DNA of 64,000 nt from Silvibacterium bohemicum (GCF_001006305.1 NZ_LBHJ01000019.1:429832-493831); one strand, 5' to 3'. Counted from the first letter of the stretch, positions 18,271 to 28,526 are shown. Numbers and translations are program-made. Notes: generated by a model not told the origin, from the letters alone.

Positions 18271-20505
18271 CTAGTGCTTCCGTATCTCTGCAGAATAAAG
18301 ATTGGCCGTGGAGAGCCGCGCGTTCACCAGAGGCATATCTCCGGGGCCGAGGCCGGCGAAGCGATAATCCACTGCGTCCGCCGAACGCAGGTCGGAGAAG
18401 CCGGCAATCTTCTGCGCCGGACCGCCTGCCACCGGCTGCCGGTAGATAGGTTGGCCATCCTGCACAAAATCATGAAAGAAGATGAATTTGCCGTCCCGCG
18501 ACCAGACCGGGTCGGCGATGTTCTGCTGAGCCAATAGATGCCAGGTCTGTGTCTGGGTATCGAACAGCATGAGCTTTGCCTGATCGAGCGTGAGGGCGGC
18601 AATATAACGGCCATCCGGCGACCAACGGGGACTGAAGAGCCCATCGGAATTGGGAACATTCTCCACCTTGCCGGTCGCCAGCTGAAGAATGGAGATGGTC
18701 TTATGGCCGCTCTCCTCAGCCATCAACTCAGGCAGGCGGCCAAAGACGATGTTCGCGCCGTCGGGCGACCAATCCGGATCGGCCTGATTGCGGTTTTCGG
18801 CGAGGACCGGTTTCAACTGGCCGCCCTCGGCATCCATGGAATAAATCTTCCAGGCCTTGCCCGGCTCGCGCCCCATCAGCACAATCTTGCGATCGTCCGG
18901 GCTCCAGTGCATCATGAAAACCTGCATGGGCCGCGCGATCAATTGCACTCGCTCGCTGCCATCCACCCGGCTGCGCCAGAGAGAACCATCATCCTGCTTG
19001 ATCCATGCCACCCAGCGGCCATCGCGGGAAAACTCGACCCGTTGCGCGTTGCTGAGATTGCCTGCATAAGGAAGGAACGTGCTCTTCCGCGCGTCATAGC
19101 CCAGCAGCTCCGAGCGCGTATTCAATCCGATAAAGAAGATCCGGTGATCGTTGCGCGATGTAATGGGCCCCTGATAACTGAGCGGGCCATTTGTAATCTG
19201 CACCGGATCGTGGCGATCCAGAAAGCCCGGATGCTCATCGATCTGCCAGAGATTGCTCTCACCATTGCGCGTGGATTGAAAGACGAAGTATTTGCCATCC
19301 GGAGTCCAGCTGCCGCAGCATTCTGCGGAGGGATCGCTCCAATTGTGAAGCAGAGGGTGAGCATTTCTTCCCCGTGCATCGATCTGCCACAGAGAGGTGG
19401 TATGAGTCTGGCCGTCGAGCAACGTAAAACGCAGCAGCTTGCCATCGGGCGCCCAACGCAACCAAAAGGCTCGTCCCGGAAGCGTAGCGAACTTCCGTTT
19501 TTCTGCGCCGTCTTCCTTAGAGATATAGAGGTCGTTTCCGACGGCGTAGAGAATCGTCTGCCCGTCCGGCATCCAGGCTGCGTCGTGGGCCTGAATCCCG
19601 GAGATCTGCCGCGCCGTGTCACCGATCGTCGATGCAATCCAGAGCGCCTGCTCGGGACTGGTCGAGAGATGGTTGCGTAAAAGCAATTTGGAGCCGTCCG
19701 GCGAGATGTCTCCGAGCGCAGGCGCCGCGATCTCCGCCGGAATGCCGAGCGTGCTGGTTTCTCCATCGGCAATCAGAGTCTCGGCCAATACCGCGCGGCC
19801 CTGCTCGATCTGCGAGAAATAAATGCGGGAGCCATCGGTCGAAGTGCTGGGCAGGCTCTCAAACAGCGCATCGCCCGGAGAAACCCGTCCGGAGAAAGTA
19901 ATCTGCGTGATCTGAGGCGGAGCCACGGGTCCGGAAGCAATGTGAACTCCGAGGAAAAAACTGAGCGAAACCAGCAGGAGCAGAGCCAGAGCCGCAAGAA
20001 CAGTCCATTTCCAGCGGAAAAGCGGTCTCGTCGCTATAGCGATCGCTGTTCTGGGCGTGGGCACAACTGCCGGAGCAGCTATTTCGAGACCGGAGCCCGC
20101 GGATGCCGAGACATCTTCAAGCCTGGCCGGGGCGATAAATACGGGGGCGATAAACCGGTAGCCGCGGCGGGCCAGCGTTTCAATGAACCGCGGATTGTCG
20201 GCGGAGTCGCCCAGAGCCTCGCGAATCTTGTTGATTGCCGAACCGAGGCTATGGTCGAAATCGACGATCGTGCCGTTTCCCCAAAGCCGTTGCTGAATCT
20301 CTTCCCGGGTTACTACCTCACCCGGACTTTCCAGCAGAAAGGAGAGCACCCGGAATGGCTGTGCCTGAATGCGGATTCGGATACCGGATTTACGAAGCTC
20401 TCCGCTGGCGAGATCGGCCTCAAACAACCCGAATCGAATTCTCGAATGACTCCGCGACTGATCGGCAACAGGGGATGACATAGATCCAACGTCAGAACAA
20501 CTCAT
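18271..20505 (-). CDS. Membrane-anchored winged-helix regulator with TolB/PD40 beta-propeller
   Basis: 744 residues from ATG 20505, with GGGGAG five bases upstream. Residues about 20-120 are an OmpR/CadC-type winged helix (FGLFEADLASGELRKSG..., ending ETLARRGYRFIAPV). One membrane helix follows near 165-190 (TVLAALALLLLVSLSFFLGV). The periplasmic part repeats SPDG/WSPDG motifs (ISPDGSKLLL, WTPDGKYFVF, WSPDGRYIAAL), the mark of PD40/TolB beta-propellers. It fits a ToxR-like one-component regulator sensing an extracytoplasmic ligand, a design common in Acidobacteriota. It is divergent from the TonB receptor at 20734, its likely target. Ligand unknown. Confidence 0.9.
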   Translation of the reverse strand: MSCSDVGSMSSPVADQSRSHSRIRFGLFEADLASGELRKSGIRIRIQAQPFRVLSFLLESPGEVVTREEIQQRLWGNGTIVDFDHSLGSAINKIREALGDSADNPRFIETLARRGYRFIAPVFIAPARLEDVSASAGSGLEIAAPAVVPTPRTAIAIATRPLFRWKWTVLAALALLLLVSLSFFLGVHIASGPVAPPQITQITFSGRVSPGDALFESLPSTSTDGSRIYFSQIEQGRAVLAETLIADGETSTLGIPAEIAAPALGDISPDGSKLLLRNHLSTSPEQALWIASTIGDTARQISGIQAHDAAWMPDGQTILYAVGNDLYISKEDGAEKRKFATLPGRAFWLRWAPDGKLLRFTLLDGQTHTTSLWQIDARGRNAHPLLHNWSDPSAECCGSWTPDGKYFVFQSTRNGESNLWQIDEHPGFLDRHDPVQITNGPLSYQGPITSRNDHRIFFIGLNTRSELLGYDARKSTFLPYAGNLSNAQRVEFSRDGRWVAWIKQDDGSLWRSRVDGSERVQLIARPMQVFMMHWSPDDRKIVLMGREPGKAWKIYSMDAEGGQLKPVLAENRNQADPDWSPDGANIVFGRLPELMAEESGHKTISILQLATGKVENVPNSDGLFSPRWSPDGRYIAALTLDQAKLMLFDTQTQTWHLLAQQNIADPVWSRDGKFIFFHDFVQDGQPIYRQPVAGGPAQKIAGFSDLRSADAVDYRFAGLGPGDMPLVNARLSTANLYSAEIRKH

Positions 20506-20733
20506 GATACTCCCCATAAGACACGCCTGGCTTCGCAACAAAGCACCTTCTACGGGTGAAACTCCCCTGCAAGCAAAAGAAAATAAAAGACTTTTCTGAT
20601 GATAAACGCTTGATTAAAAAAGGGACGCCGGTGCATTGCCGGTCGTTGTCCAAGTAGGGTGTAGTTCGCAATGGCCCGCTTCGTCACGGGCATACCTAAA
20701 ACAAGCAGATGCGACTTTTGGAGGCAACACCGT

Positions 20734-23700
20734 ATGTTTTTAAAAAGACAAAATAACTTCCTGCGATCCCTGTTCATGGCGACGCTGGTTCTGATCCTGG
20801 GACTGGCAGCTCTGAACTTGTCCGCCCAGACAGATACCGCTCGAATTCAAGGAACGGTCGCGGATCCCACCGGCGCTGTCGTGCCGGGTGCGACAATCAC
20901 CGTAACCAGCACCGACCAAGGCACAAAATTTCCAGCGACCTCCGACGGCGCCGGCAACTTCACCCTGAGTGGGATCCCTCGCGGAAACTACAGCATCAAG
21001 GTCGAGGCCAATGGCTTCGGCTCCGTTGAACAGGATCTGACGCTCGATGTTTCACAGGTAAAATCGCTCAGCTTCAAGCTTCAGCCAGGAACCGCGACGC
21101 AGACGGTGACTGTAACCGATGCTGCATCGTTGATCGACCTGGCCAGCTCATCCACCGGCGAAGTCATCAAGGGACGCCAGGTCACCGAACTGCCCTTAAA
21201 TGGACGGAACTTTACCGGACTCGCCCTGCTGACTCCGGGCGTGACCCGGGGCAACTCCGGCGATGTGGCCAACGGCTCCAACGGAGCGGTCGAGACCTTC
21301 CGCTACAGCGATTCCGGAGGCGCGGCTCTTTCGGTCAACGGCCTGCGCCCGCAAGCAAACAACTTCATCCTCGACGGTACGGACAATAACGAGTCGCTGG
21401 TAAACACTATCGTCTTCTTCACCCCCATCGACGCCACCAACGAATTCCGCGTCAGCACCAGCGTCGCGCCGGCAGAGTTTGGCCGCGCCGGCGGTGCGAT
21501 CATCGAGTCTTCCATCAAGTCCGGCACGAACTCCATTCACGGTTCGGCCTTCGACTTTCTCCGCAACTCGGAATTCGACGCCAACCCCGACTATCAATTT
21601 CTCGGAGCTGGCTTCAGCAAGTTTCCCAACTTCATTCGCAACCAATTCGGCGGCAGCGCGGGATTGCCCATCCTGAAGAACAAGCTCTTCATCTTCGGCG
21701 ATTATCAGGCTCTCCGCGAAAAAACCGGCCTGGCGCCGTCTTTCCAGACTGTTCCGACAGCATTGATGCGGCAAGGCAACTTCAGTGAGCTGCTGTCCCC
21801 CGCAAATCAGAATCTGACCACGGTTCCTCAATGCGCCATCCCGGCTGGCCAATCCTCGGGAACTTCGACGGGGCAGATTTACGACCCGATCACCTGCACG
21901 CCTTTCGCCGGGAACATCATCCCTGCGGGCCGCCAGAACCCGGCTGCCATTAAATACTTCAATGCCTTTCCGTTGCCTACCAACCCGAACCTGATCCAGA
22001 ACAACTATCAGGCGATTCAGCAGCAGATCACTTCGTTTAACGACTTTGACGTTCGCCTCGACTACAACCCCACCTCGAAAGATCAATTCTTCGTCCGCTA
22101 CAGCTATGGGCAGGACAATTTCGTCAAGACCTCGCTCTTCCCCAACCTTCCGGCAGGCTTTGGCAGCGGCCAAAACCAGAACCATCCGCGCGCAGCGGTT
22201 GGCGGCTACACGCGCACTATTTCGCCCAGCGTGCTGAATGAATTCCGTCTCTCCTATGTGCGCCCTGAGTTCGGCTATACGCCTCCGCTTTTTGGCGTGC
22301 CCGTGTCTGCGGACCTGGGGATCGTGAATGCCAACCGCAACCAGCTCACCAGCGGCGGCGCGCTGATCGGCGACAACAACAGCCAGCTCGCCTATACCGG
22401 AGACGGCGGCCCATACCTGGTGAAGGAATATACCGCGCAGGCACTGGACGCCGTGAGCTGGAACCACGGCCCGCACGCCTTCAAATTCGGCGCCAACATC
22501 ATCAGCCGCCGCGTCAACTTCTTCCAGGGCAATGAATCGAAGGGCTTCTTCAACTTCGTCAATGCGGGCAGCGGCGATCCCAACTGGACTGGTTATGATG
22601 CTTCTGAAGCTGTGGCTGGATTTTCCAACTACACGCTTGGAGCAAGCGACGACTTCTTCGACACTCATAACTGGGAGACGGGCTACTTCGCCCAGGATGA
22701 CTGGAAAGTCACCAAGCGCCTGACTCTGAATCTCGGCCTGCGCTACGACCTCTATACCTATCCCTCCACCTCGAACAATCAGCAGTCGAATTTCAATATC
22801 TATACAGGCCAGTTGCTCGTTGCCGGACAGAACGGCCAGTCGAGCAGCCAGGTCAATACCAACCACAACAACTTCGCTCCGCGCGTGGGCTTCGCCTACG
22901 ATCTCTTCGGCACCGGCAACTCCGTGGTGCGCGGCGGCTACGGCATCTTCTACTTCCTCGACCGCGGCGGCGTCGACAATCAGTTGAGCAACAATCCTGA
23001 CTTCAACGGAACGTCGAGCTACACCGCCAATAATGGCTATCGCGTTACGTTCACTGGCCAAGCCCCGCTGGGCAGCAATGACAATACGGCTGCGACTGCG
23101 GCGCTACCGCTCCCCACCAGCACGGTCAACCTCGCCAATCCGCAGAATGTAACCGTGATTGCGCAGATACCGAATAACCAAACCTCAACGATTCAACAAT
23201 GGAACCTGCAGCTCCAGCAGCAGGTCGGCCAATCCGCCTTCACGATGGCTTACGTCGGCACTCGCGCCGACCACCTGACCAACAACTTCAATCTCAACCA
23301 ACAGCCGCTCGGTTACCTGGGATACGGCAACGGCTTCCGCCTCTACCCGCTCCTGGGGGGCAATGCCAACGTCAACGTCAACAACGGCGTCTCCAGCTAT
23401 AACGGGTTGCAGCTCCACTTCGAACACCGCTTCACGCAGGGGCTGATCACCACGGCCAGCTATACCTGGTCACATACTACAGACGACACCATCTCACCGG
23501 TCGGCAACGAATCGAATGAGATTTTCATCAACCCGGCAACGCGTTCAGCAATGTTGAACCTGAATAAAGGAAACTCCTATCAGGACCAACGCCACGTCTT
23601 CAGCTTCAGCAACCTCTATGATCTGCCCTTTGGCCATGGTCGCCGGTATTTCAGCAACATACCCAAGGCGCTGAATTACGCAGTGGGCGGTTGGCAGACC

Positions 23701-24126
23701 AACATGATCGCGCAGCTCAACACCGGCACTCCGTTCGACGTGATCGACTCGCACAACGCACCGACTGACTATGCCAATCTCGTCGCACCGGCAACCATTA
23801 CGCATAGCGTCACAAAACCGTACTTCTCCACTAACTCCTTCGCCGCTCCTGCGGATATCGACGGAGTCTATACTCTGCCCGGAACGGCTGGACGAGGGCT
23901 CTTGCATGGCCCCGGAGCCAAAGTCGTGAATTTCGCGCTGCAGAAAAACTTCCCCATCACAGAGAGAGTGAATACCGAGTTCCGTACCGAAGCCTTTAAC
24001 GTCTTCAATACGCCTCAGTTCAACAATCCTGACAGCAATCTGAACGATCAGAACTATGGATTGATTTCGGGATTACAGAACAACTCGGTGCGACAGATTC
24101 AATTCGCACTGCGCGTCACCTTCTAA
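20734..24126 (+). CDS. Oar-like TonB-dependent receptor 1
   Basis: 1130 residues from ATG 20734, with TTGGAGG about ten bases upstream. A signal peptide ends near LNLSAQ; residues about 30-115 form a carboxypeptidase-regulatory-like domain (RIQGTVADPTGAVVPGATITV); then a plug with SVNGLRPQANNFILDGTDNN and EFGRAGGAIIESSIKSGTN, and a long outer-membrane barrel ending QIQFALRVTF with the terminal Phe used for barrel insertion. Receptors of this kind take up large ligands such as glycans across the outer membrane. A hairpin and a secreted GH13 amylase gene follow, so a maltodextrin-type ligand is plausible. The divergent regulator at 18271-20505 probably controls it. Confidence 0.93.
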   Translation: MFLKRQNNFLRSLFMATLVLILGLAALNLSAQTDTARIQGTVADPTGAVVPGATITVTSTDQGTKFPATSDGAGNFTLSGIPRGNYSIKVEANGFGSVEQDLTLDVSQVKSLSFKLQPGTATQTVTVTDAASLIDLASSSTGEVIKGRQVTELPLNGRNFTGLALLTPGVTRGNSGDVANGSNGAVETFRYSDSGGAALSVNGLRPQANNFILDGTDNNESLVNTIVFFTPIDATNEFRVSTSVAPAEFGRAGGAIIESSIKSGTNSIHGSAFDFLRNSEFDANPDYQFLGAGFSKFPNFIRNQFGGSAGLPILKNKLFIFGDYQALREKTGLAPSFQTVPTALMRQGNFSELLSPANQNLTTVPQCAIPAGQSSGTSTGQIYDPITCTPFAGNIIPAGRQNPAAIKYFNAFPLPTNPNLIQNNYQAIQQQITSFNDFDVRLDYNPTSKDQFFVRYSYGQDNFVKTSLFPNLPAGFGSGQNQNHPRAAVGGYTRTISPSVLNEFRLSYVRPEFGYTPPLFGVPVSADLGIVNANRNQLTSGGALIGDNNSQLAYTGDGGPYLVKEYTAQALDAVSWNHGPHAFKFGANIISRRVNFFQGNESKGFFNFVNAGSGDPNWTGYDASEAVAGFSNYTLGASDDFFDTHNWETGYFAQDDWKVTKRLTLNLGLRYDLYTYPSTSNNQQSNFNIYTGQLLVAGQNGQSSSQVNTNHNNFAPRVGFAYDLFGTGNSVVRGGYGIFYFLDRGGVDNQLSNNPDFNGTSSYTANNGYRVTFTGQAPLGSNDNTAATAALPLPTSTVNLANPQNVTVIAQIPNNQTSTIQQWNLQLQQQVGQSAFTMAYVGTRADHLTNNFNLNQQPLGYLGYGNGFRLYPLLGGNANVNVNNGVSSYNGLQLHFEHRFTQGLITTASYTWSHTTDDTISPVGNESNEIFINPATRSAMLNLNKGNSYQDQRHVFSFSNLYDLPFGHGRRYFSNIPKALNYAVGGWQTNMIAQLNTGTPFDVIDSHNAPTDYANLVAPATITHSVTKPYFSTNSFAAPADIDGVYTLPGTAGRGLLHGPGAKVVNFALQKNFPITERVNTEFRTEAFNVFNTPQFNNPDSNLNDQNYGLISGLQNNSVRQIQFALRVTF

Positions 24127-24146
24127 CTGAAATTCGCTTTATCTGA

Positions 24147-24179
24147 GCCACGGTGGTTTTTCCGCCGTGGCCTTTTTTT
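24147..24179 (+). terminator. Terminator or attenuator after TonB receptor 1
   Basis: GCCACGGTGG, a T-rich loop and CCGCCGTGGC form a 10-bp stem followed by seven T. It lies 20 bases after the receptor stop and 14 before the amylase start, so it ends receptor transcripts or lets only a fraction through to the amylase. Confidence 0.88.
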
Positions 24180-24192
24180 CAAGGGGCAATTT

Positions 24193-26043
24193 GTGAAGAA
24201 GTTGGAATCGATATTATTCGCCCTGGTCTTGAGCATCAGCTCTATCGCTGGCGCACAGAGCAGCACGCCCGTCGTCGACAAGATCGATCCGCCCAACTGG
24301 TGGGTCAACATGCCGTCGCCCATGCTCCTCTTGCACGGCGATCACCTCAACGATGCAAAAGTGACCGTGCACGGCCCCGGCATTTCCATAGAGAAGACGC
24401 AAGCATCGGCAAATGGACACTATCTCTTCGTCTGGCTGGAGACGCGCACGGGCCACGCACAGAAGATTGCATTGCACGTGGCCAATCCCGGTGGCGCCAT
24501 CGATCTTCCCTTTACTTTGAGCCCGCGCAAACCCGCATCGGCAGGCTTTCAGGGATTCTCTTCCTCTGACGTCATGTACCTCATCATGACCGATCGCTTC
24601 GCCGACGGAGACACGTCGAACGATCCTCAGCCAGGCGAGCGAGGCAAGCCGCGCGGCTGGCACGGCGGAGATTTTCGCGGCATCGAGCAGCATCTCGACT
24701 ATCTTCAGCAGCTCGGCGTCACCACCATCTGGACAACGCCCGCCTACAGCAACGCCGGCGCTTCACAGGCCTACCACGGCTATAGCGCAACGAATATGTA
24801 TGCCGTCGATCCTCACTTCGGTTCTCTCGCCGACTATCAGCACCTCGCGCAAGCTATCCACGCGCACGGCATGAAGATTGTGCTCGACACTGTGCCAAAT
24901 CATGTGGGCGCGGCGAACCCATGGGCAAAAGATCCTCCAACTCCCGACTGGTTTCACGGAACCGTCGAGCATCATGACACCGCCAAAACCGAGTTTCGCT
25001 CCCTGCCCGACCCTCATGCCTCATGGAGCGATCAGCGCGATGTGACGGAAGGCTGGTTTGCCAATGTCCTCCCTGATCTGAACCAGGAGAATCCTCTGGT
25101 CAAGCAATACCTCATTCAAAATGCCGTCTGGTGGGTAGAGACAGCTGGGCTCGACGGCCTGCGTCTGGATACATTCCCTTATGTCGGACGCGCCTTCTGG
25201 CATGACTTCCACGCCGAGCTTCACACGTTGTATCCCCACCTCACCACGGTAGGCGAAGTTTTTAATCCCGATCCCACAATCACTTCATTCTTTGCCGGCG
25301 GAGTGGAGCACGCAGGCATCGATACGGGCCTCGACACGCCTTTCGACTTTCCAACCTACTTCGCCCTGCGCGGCGTGCTGACTCACGACATGCCGATGAG
25401 CAAGCTCGATGACGTGTTGCGGCAGGATCGACTCTTTCCGCATCCGGAACGTCTGGTCACCTTCCTCGGCAATCACGACACGACGCGCTTCCTTGACGAG
25501 CCGGGAGCAACCGTTGCTGACCTGAAGCTGGCCTTTGCCCTATTGGCCACACTGCGCGGCATGCCTCAGATTTACTCTGGCGATGAGATCGCGATGCGCG
25601 GCGGCGAAGATCCTGACAACCGTCATGATTTTCCCGGCGGCTTTCCGGGCGATTCCGCGAATGCCTACCAGTCCACGGGACGCACCCCAGAAGAAGCGAG
25701 CATCTTCGAAGATGTCAGCAGACTGATGCATTTTCGTGCAGAACATCCCGCGCTGCTCACGGGGCAGCAGCAGGATCTCTTTGCCGATGACAGCGCCTTC
25801 GTCTTCCTGAGGTCCGCAGACATCCACTCCGGCTGCTCTGCGGATGGCTCCGCACGAATACTCGTCGCGATAAACAAGGCGAATCAACCCCGCGAACTCA
25901 GCATTCCAACCTCAATGACGGCACTGGAGAACTGCTCCCAATTCAAACCCGAACTGGGCGCTCCTTCCGTAAGCGGATCTCCTGCGAACAGCGTGACCCT
26001 GATGCTTGAACCCAAGCAGGCGGCGATATATTCCGTGCGTTGA
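24193..26043 (+). CDS. Secreted GH13 alpha-amylase family enzyme
   Basis: 616 residues from GTG 24193, with AAGGGG upstream. A signal peptide ends near SIAGAQ. Residues about 25-110 form an Ig-like domain (PPNWWVNMPSPMLLLHGDHL) as in cyclomaltodextrinase/neopullulanase N-termini. The (beta/alpha)8 domain has DTVPNHVG, the nucleophile region GLRLDTFPY (Asp326), the acid/base in TVGEVFN (Glu355) and LGNHDTTRF with Asp429. A small beta domain closes the protein. It should hydrolyse alpha-1,4-glucans or cyclodextrins in the periplasm. It lies directly behind receptor 1, an arrangement like Sus-type starch systems, although no SusD homologue is seen. Confidence 0.93.
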   Translation: MKKLESILFALVLSISSIAGAQSSTPVVDKIDPPNWWVNMPSPMLLLHGDHLNDAKVTVHGPGISIEKTQASANGHYLFVWLETRTGHAQKIALHVANPGGAIDLPFTLSPRKPASAGFQGFSSSDVMYLIMTDRFADGDTSNDPQPGERGKPRGWHGGDFRGIEQHLDYLQQLGVTTIWTTPAYSNAGASQAYHGYSATNMYAVDPHFGSLADYQHLAQAIHAHGMKIVLDTVPNHVGAANPWAKDPPTPDWFHGTVEHHDTAKTEFRSLPDPHASWSDQRDVTEGWFANVLPDLNQENPLVKQYLIQNAVWWVETAGLDGLRLDTFPYVGRAFWHDFHAELHTLYPHLTTVGEVFNPDPTITSFFAGGVEHAGIDTGLDTPFDFPTYFALRGVLTHDMPMSKLDDVLRQDRLFPHPERLVTFLGNHDTTRFLDEPGATVADLKLAFALLATLRGMPQIYSGDEIAMRGGEDPDNRHDFPGGFPGDSANAYQSTGRTPEEASIFEDVSRLMHFRAEHPALLTGQQQDLFADDSAFVFLRSADIHSGCSADGSARILVAINKANQPRELSIPTSMTALENCSQFKPELGAPSVSGSPANSVTLMLEPKQAAIYSVR

Positions 26044-26316
26044 TGGAAGCGTCAGCGGCTGCCCCCGTGGTCAGCCGCATATCTTCGCTCTCCGGAACGA
26101 CGATATGCACTCCGAGCCGCATGAGAAGCCGAATCGCCTCGCTCAGTAAGGATCCTGTTTTGTGAAAACCGCTGTCGGGCATTCGCAGCCGATGGATTTT
26201 TCGGCGGGAGCACACAGCACAGCAAGAACGCCGTTTGTTCCATCGCGCGATGAAGAATAGGCCCGATACAACCCGCGTTTGAGCAACTCTTCCGGCAGTG
26301 GTGCTAGGATTGCCTG

Positions 26317-26427
26317 ATGTTTAACTTTGGTAAGCCTAAGACAGCGGGAGACTGGATCGGCCATGTCGTACTGGCGCTCGTTGCATTGTTTTTGGTCTGG
26401 TGGATGCTACGGCTCTTCATCGTGTGA
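26317..26427 (+). CDS. Very small membrane peptide
   Basis: A 36-codon frame beginning MFNFGKPKTAGDWIGH and continuing as one hydrophobic helix (about 17-35, rich in Val, Leu, Trp). AGGA lies nine bases before the ATG. The layout, a short basic head and then one membrane helix, is typical of real small membrane proteins, but the length prevents firm proof. The flanks 26044-26316 and 26428-26510 show no gene. Confidence 0.45.
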   Translation: MFNFGKPKTAGDWIGHVVLALVALFLVWWMLRLFIV

Positions 26428-26510
26428 TCTGGCAGCCTCTCCAAAAGTCACGATGTACCCCGTTCGCTGCAGTTTCTCTGCAACAGCAGAGGAACATAAA
26501 GTGGTTGTCT

Positions 26511-26999
26511 CTATGTGTCTCGCTTAGTTTCCTCAGCCGCCATCTGTGCGGCAGCCAGGACCGCAGGGTAGGTGTACGGGGACCATTTCAATACGTATCC
26601 ATTGCCTAGCTCAGTTGTGAACTTGAACTTATAGGCATCTGGATGTTCTGCGCCGGTTGACTTCTCATGCTCCGCCATCACGTACCGGTGCTTCACCCAA
26701 GCCCCGTGCATATTTTTCAAGATGTGATACATGAAGTAGATGGATGCGTGAGTCTTGCCTTCGATGTCGCCGGGCATGAACTGGACGTAGCCGTAATTTG
26801 GATCTTCCCCCTGGCAGGATCCCTTCGTTTCGATTCCCGGAATACTGTTCATCAGCTTGATGAGGTCTATTACGCCTTTGTCAATCTCGACTGATTCGCC
26901 TGAATCCAGTTTCAGCATGACAGACGGATGGCCGAAGGATATGTACCCCGCGCTCAACGTCTTGCCGGACCTGTCCTGATTCGATTCTTTGAACGTCAT
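26511..26999 (-). CDS. Conserved hypothetical protein
   Basis: 162 residues, soluble, without signal peptide. The first half has IDLIKLMNSIPGIETKGSCQGED and YGYVQFMPGD, a pattern reminiscent of phage-borne and Tyw3-like proteins, where a Ser-Cys-x-Gly stretch follows a helix; this is a weak visual similarity only. The second half is mixed alpha/beta ending in a Lys/Glu-rich tail. The gene stands alone between the small membrane peptide and the regulator at 27073, both with unrelated roles. No function is proposed. Confidence 0.7.
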   Translation of the reverse strand: MTFKESNQDRSGKTLSAGYISFGHPSVMLKLDSGESVEIDKGVIDLIKLMNSIPGIETKGSCQGEDPNYGYVQFMPGDIEGKTHASIYFMYHILKNMHGAWVKHRYVMAEHEKSTGAEHPDAYKFKFTTELGNGYVLKWSPYTYPAVLAAAQMAAEETKRDT

Positions 27000-27072
27000 G
27001 TTTTTAGAATAAATGTGTTATTTGCCATCCGTCATGAGGAGGCTTTCATGAGCGGATGACGTGGCGAAACCG

Positions 27073-28455
27073 TCAGTTCGTGGTGCGCCACGCCAGCAGA
27101 TTGCTGTGCGCCGCGCTGGAGCTGATATTTTGCGTACCGATCACCAGCTCGAAATGTGGAACAGTACCGTCGGAACGCTGAATTTGCTTCAGGAACGGCA
27201 GTAACTGCGAATCGTCGAGGACAAAATCCCCCGCGCCTTCGGTACCCGACATCGATGTACCTTCGATGATGAGCGCATCTCCATCGCCGGTAAGGTTCGG
27301 GACAAACGCTACCAGGCCGTAGACGCGGCGTAGCGGATCGGCGCGGGCAGAGTCCCAGCGCGCTGGCTCGCCCGGCTTCGGGGAGCGGTTGATCACAGAA
27401 AAAACATTCGTGGTGTAGTCGTCATGGAAGACGAAATTCATCTTTCGCTCAAAAAGCTCAACCCACGGATTGGCCTCTGCGGCTCCGAGCAGTACAGCAT
27501 TCCCGGCCTTCAAATCGTTCGGCCGCACATCCCGGGCGTACCTCACTTCCATCCCGCCCTGAGCCATTTTGGCTCTCTGTTCCAGGGTCAGGATGATATC
27601 GAGATCGACAACCGAAGTGTAGCGACGGCTGGCAAAATTAGTCTGCCAAACCTTGGCCGTCGTTGTGGGTCCATAGAGGGGCGGATTGAGCGGCGGCGTG
27701 CGGTATTCACCGCGCATATATTCGTCGAGCCCCATCGATCGTGCCGTCATGTTATTGAAAATCACCAGTCCCGAATCTGCAGGAATCACGAGGGTCGGGC
27801 GAGCCGTCGAAAAAATGCGGCTCCATAGAGGGTGAGGATGGACGGTATTGCCGGATGAAAGAGACGTTCTCCGCGCGTGATCGTGGATCGCAAGACCAAC
27901 CGTAACGACCGTAAGAATTGCGCACAATATCCATGGCAACAGCGTCCCTATCGATCGCGTACTGCCAGGAGCCGTTGCCGGCTGTGGATGTCCCAGTGCG
28001 TCGCCATGTGGAATCTGCGGTTCGTCCGCCGGAAGAGAAGGCGTGGGAGACGGCCGCGGCTCAAAGAGCGGGACGTAGCCTCCCCGCGGAATGACGATGC
28101 AGACCGGCTCGTCGATACCTTCGCGCTGGAAATACTGGTTGAGGCGCTGGCGCAAACGGCTCGCCTGAACTCGAACAATTCCGTCCACGGAAGAGTCGTA
28201 ATCGGGCGAGCGGCCGAACACGGCGTGACCGATCTTCTGCTCATTGACCTCTGATTCCCGTCCCTTCAGGGTCATTTCGCAGACATAAGTAAGTAAGGCG
28301 CTCAACCGCTCGCTCTTGACAAACGTCGGTGAAGTCACTACGCGCCGCATCAGTTCGCGGCGTTCGAGCTCCGGCCGATGCACATAGACCGGCGACGCCT
28401 TCATCGCCGAGGAATCGGCTGGCTTCTCTTCGAGCTTTGTACCACTCATCGCCAT
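27073..28455 (-). CDS. Membrane-anchored winged-helix-type regulator (paralogue of 36343-37767)
   Basis: 460 residues. Residues about 27-135 form a DNA-binding domain of the acidobacterial CadC-like type (FVKSERLSALLTYVCE, then GIVRVQASRLRQRLNQYF and IVIPRGGYVPLF). A Pro-rich linker and one membrane helix (about 172-190, LPWILCAILTVVTVGLAI) follow. The periplasmic part contains GNAVLLGAAEANPWVELFE and a DALIIEGTSMSGTEGAGDF stretch. The paralogue 9 kb away shares all of these and also lies divergent from a TonB receptor. It probably regulates the receptor at 28763 in response to a periplasmic ligand. No ATPase or kinase motif is present, so it is a one-component system. Confidence 0.82.
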   Translation of the reverse strand: MAMSGTKLEEKPADSSAMKASPVYVHRPELERRELMRRVVTSPTFVKSERLSALLTYVCEMTLKGRESEVNEQKIGHAVFGRSPDYDSSVDGIVRVQASRLRQRLNQYFQREGIDEPVCIVIPRGGYVPLFEPRPSPTPSLPADEPQIPHGDALGHPQPATAPGSTRSIGTLLPWILCAILTVVTVGLAIHDHARRTSLSSGNTVHPHPLWSRIFSTARPTLVIPADSGLVIFNNMTARSMGLDEYMRGEYRTPPLNPPLYGPTTTAKVWQTNFASRRYTSVVDLDIILTLEQRAKMAQGGMEVRYARDVRPNDLKAGNAVLLGAAEANPWVELFERKMNFVFHDDYTTNVFSVINRSPKPGEPARWDSARADPLRRVYGLVAFVPNLTGDGDALIIEGTSMSGTEGAGDFVLDDSQLLPFLKQIQRSDGTVPHFELVIGTQNISSSAAHSNLLAWRTTN

Positions 28456-28486
28456 TTACCTGGTTGCTTCATTCAAACAAGCGTAT

Positions 28487-28525
28487 GTGAATGCTGCATA
28501 AACATGACTGTAACCGGGCATTCAC
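28487..28525. promoter_or_regulatory. Inverted repeat, operator candidate
   Basis: GTGAATGC (28487-28494) and GCATTCAC (28518-28525) are perfect inverted arms 23 bases apart, about two helical turns, in the divergent promoter region of the regulator and TonB receptor 2. Confidence 0.45.
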
Positions 28526-28526
28526 T

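Noticed and set aside
21196..23061. 621-codon open frame opposite TonB receptor 1
   Set aside because: It has no ribosome site and low-complexity Val/Glu/Arg content, and it mirrors the codon pattern of the receptor gene; a shadow of a GC-rich gene.
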